NCBI GenBank assembly: GCA_023101885.1
Contig: JALPQD010000391.1
Location: forward strand, 1,975,515-2,039,514
DNA from: Typhlomys cinereus
Lineage: Eukaryota; Chordata; Mammalia; Rodentia; Platacanthomyidae
Direction of reading: 5' to 3'
Length of the DNA: 64,000 bases
Notes under the pieces: model-generated
Told to the model about the DNA's origin: nothing
What the model saw: the letters and a program-made list of their open reading frames with translations, nothing else
Databases searched by the model: none
Shown: positions 57,113 through 64,000 of the stretch, one piece after another
How the letters are laid out: every line of letters begins with the position of its first letter
How positions within the stretch are numbered: the first letter of the stretch is position 1
Program-made: the position numbers and the translations under genes

Positions 57113-58517
57113 CAGTGTCTTTAAAGTAGGAAGAGGGGCACAAGCCCAGGAACGGCCGGGCAATTGGGGAGATGTCAAGCCAGCGCTATCCGATCTTCTT
57201 GCCACTGGCGGCTGTGAACTGCCTGAAATGGGTTGGTCCTGTCGGGACCCACACAGGAGGGTGAGGAGGCAGAAGAGGGTCCAGAGTGGCCTGGAGCTGG
57301 GCTGACATGATGTTATTCAGCTGGGCAGGGATGGATCATCCCGTGGGAGGTCTGAACGTGAGTTCTTCACGTGGAAAGAGGGCACTGCACCAGCCCCTCC
57401 CTCTCAGAAGGAAGAGCTCTGAGGAGTGGATGAGGGTCTTCGCAGGGAAATTGGAGGAAGCACTTCAGTTAGAGCATTTCGAGGGTCGGGAAAGTTGTCA
57501 CCAGACAGGATGCTAGTGGTATAGTTCCCGCTGTAAAGTTGCACCACATGAAAACCAGCAAGAGTCCCGGAGAGACGGAAACGAGGCGGCACTGAAGGGG
57601 AAGTTGGTAGCGTGGAAGCAGAGCAGGAAGCAAGTCTGCAGAGAGACCAGGAGTCCGGGGAAATGGGAGGACAGGACCGTCCAAGGAAGGACAGGAAGAA
57701 ACCCTCCCAATCCGCTGCACCCCGGAAGCAGAGATTAAGCCGGCACAAGGCAGCTGGGCTATTCGCCTTCCACGCCACATGAGTGCAGGCACTAAGCCCT
57801 CCGGTGTAGGGCAGGCATGTATATTGTTCCTCCACCGGGCATCAAGCTGCAAGGTAACCTGGTGGCTCCCCAGTGTGTGGGATCCGCTGCCCTGGGCGTG
57901 AGGCCAGCATCGCCCAGAGGTCCTCCTCTTCATCCGAGGAAATCCGTACCATTCCGTCAGGGAACCAGGTGAAAGACGCTGTTTGAAGCTCTGTTAAGTT
58001 TGGAGACAAACTCGGAGTCCGTCGTGCTGCGGATCCACTGTAACTCTGGTCACACGCTGGCAAATGCCTGCCGACCTGCTGGCTGGAGGGAGAGCTTACT
58101 GGTTGCTTTTGCCAAGCTCTGGAATATAAGTGCCTATGAGGCTGATCTCTTGCCAGCCTCGTGGCACAACTGGACGTAGAGCACGGGACCACCTCCAGCG
58201 AGAAGGCTCCCGGAGCAAGGAGCGGATGCGCTGTTGACTGCTTTCTCCCGGTGTCCAGGATCCATGAAAACACGTGCAGCTGGAAAACTGGAGACAGAAG
58301 GAAAACAAAAGCTGTTTGCAACACGGAATCATCGGCACGAGCTCCGTAGCATTGATATAAACTGTAAAATGACCAGAATGATTCCATGTGCACCTGTGTC
58401 AAGTATAGAATGCTGACATAAAGGCACCCACAGGGGACAGGGTTGGCCTGTGGAGATGTGAGAGTATGCGCTCCCCTGTCTCTCTGGTTTCATTTCTTCC
58501 TGGAAAAGAGCCGTGGG
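57113..58517. other. no gene seen
   Basis: About 1.4 kb. Minus-strand open frames of 143-186 residues overlap one another here but show no recognised domain, and I see no splice or codon pattern that supports them. Confidence 0.5.
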
Positions 58518-58810
58518 TTGGGGGATGGTTAGCAGTTAAAGTGCTTGCTGCTCAAGCAGAAGGACCTGAGTTCAGATCCCCGGATCCCACATAAAATTCC
58601 CAGAATGCAGTGGCGGCCACCTGTAATTTAAGCAGAAAGTTGGGAATCTCCAAAAAGCCAGACTAGCCCTGTTGGCAAGGGCTGGGTTTGATACTTTGTT
58701 TCTGCGGAATAAGGAGGAAGAGTGACCGAGGATGATTCCTGTATCAGTTTCCACAGGCACCTGCACTGGAATATACAGACGTCTCTCCCAAATACACATG
58801 AACAGGAGAG
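58518..58810 (+). repeat. tRNA-derived SINE of DIP-like type
   Basis: Head GGTTGGGGGATGGTTAGCAG TTAAAGTGCTTGCTG, then GATCCCCGGATCCCACATAA, close to the element at 19832. Confidence 0.75.
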
Positions 58811-59720
58811 AGTTCTGACGGTATGTTGGAATGCAGAAATAGGTTCCTTCTGTGTTACTATTCAAAAGGGGGAGATAGTTTTTTGGCCCTGTGACCCTGT
58901 GACCTGTGCCCCTCCCTGTCTTGTTGGACGCTTATACAGAGTGGTTTGGACTTGCTTTAGTCAGCGAGCCTATCAAAGCGGCACAACAAATGGCTCTCGG
59001 CACGAGTCTGTCCTCACTCACCTGCACACCTGAAGGGGTCCCTAGTCGTTGGAGTAACTCAGGGTTCCAGCAGAGGGTGGCTTCATCTCCACGAGTGTTT
59101 TCTCAGGATCTCGGGGCAGGGAGGGGCAAGAAGAGCTCCAGCTCAGAGCACACCGTGGCTTGCCGCACCCCACGACCACACGTTATTTAAAACGGAGGAG
59201 GTCGTGCAAACATGCGGGCTGAGAAACTGTTTCCCTGCAGCGCTGGTGCGGGGGCTTCATGCTAGGAAGGGACCGGCTGCTGCAGGACCCGAGTCTGGGG
59301 GGAGAGGTCTGTCCTTGCGGGGTGAAGAGCACAGGGAGGTGCATTGGGGTGCACACTGAGACCCCAGAATTTAGATCTAGCATGTGGAAGCCAGAAACCT
59401 GGAGATTCGGAAGCAGGGAGGGGAAACTCAGAATCTGGAGGTCTCAGGGAGAGAAGGAGGGGGGACAGGCTGTGACGGCCAGGCACAGAGCCGGTGGCCT
59501 TGGGGCACCCTCAGAGCCTGAGAGGAAGGTCAGGCTGGCACACCAGAGGACGTGGGAAACAGCACCAGGAGCTCTCAAGTTACTGCACAGTGCCAATAAG
59601 TGAGCTAATGCCCACAGAGACCCGGGAGCCTTGGTCATTCAGCCTCCGAAAGAACAGCTTCCTCATGCCCACGCGCACTGGGCAGACTGCAATGGAATAG
59701 CACACAACAGTGAACAATGA

Positions 59721-59721
<1 letters not shown>

Positions 59722-59775
<54 letters not shown>

Positions 59776-60003
59776 GAGAGAGAAGTCACTGTGTGTCCCT
59801 GTGGAGGACCAAGGGTGGCTTCAGGAATCATCCTGGATTACTTCTATTTTTTACTTCACTCTGGGATTGTCCAGGCTCCTCCCACCAGGACCAGAAGTGC
59901 AGGCCAGCAGTTTCTGTTTTTTTACATGGGACCTGGGATCTGAATTCGGGTCCTACTGCTTGTGAGGCAGAATCTTAACCCCTAAGCCATCTCTCTAGCC
60001 CTT
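59722..60003 (-). repeat. tRNA-derived SINE with (TG)n tract
   Basis: (TG)n at 59725-59770, GAGAGAGAA, then the family body and a reversed head CTTAACCCCTAAGCCATCTC TCTAGCCC. Confidence 0.88.
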
Positions 60004-60036
60004 ATTCACAGCTTCTATAGCAAGGACATCAGTGCC

Positions 60037-60095
60037 AAGGACTGGGGGTATAGTTCAGTGACAGTGTTTGCCAAGAGTGTGTGGGTCCTGGATTT

Positions 60096-60154
<59 letters not shown>
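60037..60154 (+). repeat. ID-like tRNA-derived element with (AC)n tail
   Basis: GGACTGGGGGTATAGTTCAG and GGGTCCTGGATTTAGTAC resemble A and B boxes of ID elements; an (AC)n tail runs from 60098. Confidence 0.7.
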
Positions 60155-60155
<1 letters not shown>

Positions 60156-60179
60156 ATGGCTTAACTACCGCTACCTGGA

Positions 60180-60745
60180 TGGTTCAACAACATAGGCGAT
60201 TTCTCCCTCTGGGCGCTGCTTGTCCTGACGGCTAGCTGCCAGCAGACCCTGTGCCCAGTGAGGACTGCTTCCAGTCTGTAGACGGCTATCTTCCTGCCGT
60301 GTGCTGTCTCCCAATGAGAGAGGCCACGAGCTCTCTTCTTCGGGGTACTGATCCTGTCAGGAGGGCTGGTGTAGATCACTGCGGGCCAAGCAGTCGCCAT
60401 CTTTGTCTGACCAGCTCTAACTATTTGCAAGAGACCATCATGGCCAGATGTGCTGACTGTGGACTTTCTCTCAGAAACAGAGGGGGTACGAAGTGTCATC
60501 GGACCCTCACTTGGGATCTGGCCAAGGAACCTCGCCATCTGTATGCAGTTCTGCCCTAACTGCACGAGATCACAAGGCCTCGACCGGGAGGTCAGCTGAC
60601 AGAACTCCACGTCACGGGGAAGCCACCATCCATGCTGAGGATGAAACTTTCCCCTAGTGTGGCTGCTCTGGGGTCACCCACACTCCTGTAATTAGCCCCA
60701 ATAAACCCTTTGAGTCGCCAAGTTAGACCTGGCATAATTGTTACT
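60180..60745 (+). repeat. unnamed interspersed repeat, copy 2 of 3 (LTR-like)
   Basis: Longest copy. It has GCCATCTTTGTCTGACC, GAGACCATCATGGCCAG, CTTGGGATCTGGCC and ends CTCTGGGGTCACCCACACTC, then CCCCAATAAACCCTTTGAG. The AATAAA near the right end and lack of a tRNA head fit an LTR or long hAT repeat. No coding content. Confidence 0.55.
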
Positions 60746-60967
60746 TCTGTCCATCCGTTTCCTGTCTAGGGTAGATAGCTGTTTGTATGGATTTTCACCA
60801 GGAAAAATTTCAAACATAGAGCTAAATTCTCCTGGTCTCACCAACCCCCAATGCTGTCACTTTGGGAGTCAGATTTCAAAAGATGACTTGGGGGGGGGTC
60901 CTCACATCCAGTCCCTATCAGGAGGCGAGGGTCTGGGGAGGCTGGCTGTGCCCTTCTGTATTTGCCA

Positions 60968-61590
60968 GGGTTCTCTGAAGACAAAGAATCTATAGAATGC
61001 AATATATAAAAATAAGTTTATTAAGATAACTCACAATAAAAATAGTGTCCTTCAAAGCAGCCACCTGCAGCCGCCTCGCTCTTGACCGGAATGTTCCACA
61101 AAACCAAACGATCCCAAGAAGGTCTCAAGCCCTTGCTTCTCTGGAGGGTTGAAGACGCTGAGTTCCGATGTCGGTGAAGAACAGCTGGGCTCCGACGTCA
61201 GCGATGAACAGTGAACAGCAGCGAGGCCTAGACACAGGCTCCAAAGGCAGCGGGAACAGCAACAATGAGGTAGAAAAGACGAAGCTCCGGGTCAGCCAAG
61301 GACAGAGGCAGCAGCAGCAGCAGCAGCCAAGAAGGCCACGATGCTAAAAGTGAACGTCGCACACAGAGTGGACTCCACAGCAAGTCGACACAAGATAAGG
61401 GAAGAGCAAGTCCCTCCTCCTTGCACCTCCTACTATCCGGTCCACCACAGGAAAGTACCACCCACTATGGGCTGGGTTCTCCACAGCAATCAGTCAAGTA
61501 CCTGCAGACTTGTTCAGGGGCCATTCCAACCCTTTACCTTCCACAGCTGCCCCCAAACAGTCTGCAGCTGTCAAGTTGATGCCAAATGCA
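60968..61590 (-). mobile_element. hAT-like non-autonomous repeat, copy B of an inverted pair
   Basis: Reverse-complement match to 31533-32147: GGGTTCTCTGAAGACAAAGA at the left, TAAGTTTATTAAGATAACTC, GCGATGAACAGTGAACAGCA and GGGCCATTCCAACC at the right. Many small differences suggest an old divergence of the two copies. Confidence 0.8.
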
Positions 61591-61677
61591 ACCACGACAC
61601 CTGTTCTGAGGGAGCAGTGTACTTGCTCCCCATCTATGAGGGAACATGTGACTTTTTTAAAACAGTGATTTTTTAAA

Positions 61678-61680
61678 AAA

Positions 61681-61717
<37 letters not shown>

Positions 61718-61975
61718 AGTGTGTGTATGAGTGTGTATATATCAAAAGGCACTGTGTCCCTGTGGAAGACTGAAGGTGACTTTAGGAATCATTCTGGATG
61801 CTTCTACCTCCTTTTTGCTTTGCTCTGGGAATTTCCAGACTCCGCCCACCAGGGTTGAGCAGCGCTGGCTGCCACGGTTTCTGCCTGATGTTTTTAGGTA
61901 GGACCTGGGATCCAAACTCAGGACCTTCTGCTTTTGAGGCACAGTCTTAAGCCCGGAGCCATCTCTCCAGCCTGG
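61678..61975 (-). repeat. tRNA-derived SINE, older subfamily
   Basis: (TG)n at 61684-61714, CAAAAGGCACTGTGTCCCTG body and a reversed head GCCATCTCTCCAGCC. Confidence 0.88.
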
Positions 61976-63130
61976 AACATGAAACTGTTGTGCCCCTGTT
62001 TGGACTGAAGCATCCCACGCCGGATCCAGATTCAGGACTCTGGATGCTGGAGTCTAAGATCAAGCCCAGGAGATTCCAACGACTGGCTCTGTGGCAAAGG
62101 CTGCCCTGCTGTCTCGCTGGTGCCCTGGGAGTGAGCAGGCACTTTTGTCTGAAGGCACTGACTGGTCCCAACGAAGGTCCCTTCGCTCGAGTTATTGTGT
62201 GTAGTGCATTGTTCAGTGCTGCTGCTCTTCCTTGTCTGACTCCGCAGAGGCACCCCCGACGGCAGGTCGTGGGATGTGGCCACAAGAGTAGATGATCCAT
62301 GCTGCCCGTCCTGTACGTGAACATGGGGACACTGGCTGGTTTCCTGTTTGGGAGGAGCAACGAGGGGAGTGAGGGATGAAGAGGCCGCTGTGAGGTCCTT
62401 CTGGCTCTGGCTGCGAGGTGGAGGGGCTGGGGCTGAAGGGGACCTGGAGGAGCCGGGCAGGCCCGTCACTGATGTCCCCTCTAGGCACCTTTTGCAAATG
62501 AACCCTTCTCCCTGCGTCTCCACCAGCCCCCATTCTGTCGTGTCTTCACCGTCATCCTGCTTAGTATCCGCCTACCCCACTCTTCTGGTCCATTTGCACT
62601 GCACCCTGCCGTTTGGCGCCGCCTGCATCCAGAAGAGGGGGCGTCAAGTTCACTGTGAACACGGAGAGGCAGGGGAGTCCCGAAGAGACCTGGGTGTGGA
62701 GGGTCCAGAGTGCAGGTTTCTGCCTCTCACAGTGAGGGTGTGTGCAGAATGGGAGGGAGGTAGTGGCAGGAAGTTGAGGGAGGAGGTCTTTGCTGTTTGG
62801 GGTGGGGTAGGTTCCAGGAAAATGGGGAGCAGCCTGAGGAACCCAGAAAGAGTCAGAAGATACCCCCAGGGCAGAGGGGCTGATGCTGACTGGGAGCCCA
62901 GCAAAGTCAGAGACCAGATGGCGCAGGGGTAGCCGAGGGGCCACGGGGTAGGGGGGCTTCTGTGTGTTACAGGGCATCCCCGAAGGTGAGGCTGCACCGA
63001 CAGGTGAGGGTGGTTGGGGGGATCCCTCCGAGTCCAAGGGGGGAGAGAAGTGACTTTGAGGGGAGGCCTGTCCATGAAGACAATGGACCCTCGTCTGTAG
63101 ACAGAGTGGGGTGCCAGGGAGGGAGCGCAG
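61976..63130. other. no gene seen
   Basis: Open frames at 62348-62932 (+) and 62561-63277 (-) overlap and have no recognised domain. The GC content is high but the frames look like chance. Confidence 0.5.
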
Positions 63131-63146
63131 TGCCGCCATCTGATGG
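63131..63146 (-). promoter_or_regulatory. CTCF-like motif (13 of 14 positions)
   Basis: The minus strand reads CCATCAGATGGCGGCA, matching the CTCF core CCASYAGRKGGCRS at all but one position. It points toward the perfect site at 36425. Confidence 0.5.
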
Positions 63147-63279
63147 AGGGGCGACAGGGCGGGCCAGGATGGAGACCTCCCGGATGCCAGACGTCTTCCT
63201 GTGGGGGTCCCTGCCCTGAATCTGCAGCTGGCTAGGGGGTGGGTGGCGAGATCAGCTCGGTAGTGAAGGTGCTGCAAGC

Positions 63280-63490
63280 TGCAGGGGGGGTGGGGGGCTG
63301 GATAGGTCAGGGCAGGTCAGGGGCAGGTCAGGGCAGGGCAGGGGGGAAGTCAGGGGGGGTCAGGACAGGTCAGCGCAGGGGCAGGTCAGGACAGATCAGG
63401 TCAGGGGGAGGTCAGGGGGGTCAGGGCAGGTCAGGGGCAGGGCAGGTCAGGTTAGGGCAGGACAGGTTAGGGCAGGGGAGGTCAGAGGCT
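63280..63490. repeat. GGTCAGGGCAG-type minisatellite
   Basis: Degenerate repeats of a ~11-bp GGTCAGGGCAG unit over 200 bases, G-rich on the plus strand. Confidence 0.93.
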
Positions 63491-63689
63491 CGCCCAGGTC
63501 ACTGCAGGGGACGTTTTGTCTTCTTGAAGCCCATGCTGTGCCTTTCTGGGGGGCTAATTCTAGCCTTGGATGTTCCACCTGTGCCAGGACAAGAACCCTC
63601 AGGCAGCCCACCTCCTGAGCCAGCGTCCCCTTCAACTCCTTCCAGACTGTCCTGTCTCTGCTACATTGGGTAGGTGGGCAGGTGCCTGG

Positions 63690-64000
63690 AGCCCCCAAGG
63701 CCAGTTGAGAGAAGCCACGATTGCTGACGTCGGCAAGACCAGCCCCATCGCTCCTTGGACCGTGTGCCTTTCGTCCTGGTTCCCTTATCCCGCCGCACGT
63801 GCCTCTCCCAAGTGCTCCACAACAGTTTCCTCAGAGCAAAGTCGCCATCCTTGTGTGAGACCATCGAGACTGTGCCTGCTGACGACTGAGTTCCCTCCGA
63901 GACTGAAAGGTGGGGAAGGTATTGGATCCTCGCCTGGGATCTTGGTTGGCCTCCCCTGGTTTTCCAGACATGACCCTAATTACACCAGGTGCCTTTCGGG
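63690..64000 (+). repeat. unnamed interspersed repeat, copy 3 of 3 (cut by window end)
   Basis: CGCCATCCTTGTGTGAGACC ATCGAGAC, GCCTGCTGACGACTGAGTTC and ATTGGATCCTCGCCTGGGAT match the copy at 54491. It runs to the window edge. Confidence 0.55.

Noticed and set aside
57404..58402. Overlapping 143-186 residue minus-strand open frames
   Set aside because: They share bases in different frames, have no recognised domain, and no splice or promoter context supports them.
5654..60154. Possible tRNA genes at GGCTGGAGAGGTGGCTCAG-type boxes
   Set aside because: These are heads of tRNA-derived SINEs with SINE bodies, simple-sequence tails and target-site duplications. None folds as a complete tRNA by eye.
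62348..63277. 194- and 238-residue open frames on opposite strands
   Set aside because: They overlap antisense in GC-rich DNA, with no conserved motif; most likely chance.

Overview
This is a mammalian nuclear genomic window, most likely from a rodent of the mouse-related clade. It contains many tRNA-derived SINEs that open with a GGCTGGAGAGGTGGCTCAG-type box, B1-like 7SL-derived SINEs, ID-like elements and rodent hAT-type (URR1-like) repeats, and no bacterial or viral gene organisation. Some SINEs (for example 19832-20115) resemble the DIP elements of jerboas, but this species-level hint is weak.

The only gene I can recognise is MAN2B2 (lysosomal, so-called epididymis-specific, alpha-mannosidase, GH38 family). 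It lies on the minus strand from exon 1 at about 26.42 kb to the stop codon at 1633-1635. Eighteen of nineteen expected exons can be placed one by one, in order and with mostly conserved splice boundaries, so this is the intron-containing locus and not a processed copy. The gene looks dead. No ATG stands at the expected start, there are in-frame stops in exons 3, 10 and 14, about a dozen single-base indels lie across the exons, several splice sites are lost, and exon 4 (which should carry the GH38 nucleophile) cannot be found. Short tandem arrays with units of 19, 22 and 40-41 bp lie in or against exons 15, 9 and 10. The reading is a unitary pseudogene of MAN2B2; an indel-rich assembly is the main rival explanation. 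Exon numbers follow my recollection of the human protein order.

The promoter side of exon 1 is a CpG island (about 26.12-26.72 kb). A CTG/CAG tract runs through the former signal-peptide codons.

From 26.7 to 64 kb I find no coding exon. This stretch holds nested SINEs with clean target-site duplications, a probable ERV LTR, about ten URR1-like hAT repeats, an inverted pair of a ~0.6-kb element (31.5 and 61 kb), an unnamed repeat in three copies (54.5, 60.2, 63.7 kb), minisatellites (notably a 32-bp array at 34.8-35.3 kb), a long polypyrimidine block (38.45-38.73 kb), and candidate regulatory sites: a perfect DR1 motif beside an RFX X-box (30.98-31.01 kb) and CTCF motifs at 36.43 kb (+) and 63.13 kb (-). 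In human the head-to-head upstream neighbour is PPP2R2C; none of its coding exons was recognised here.
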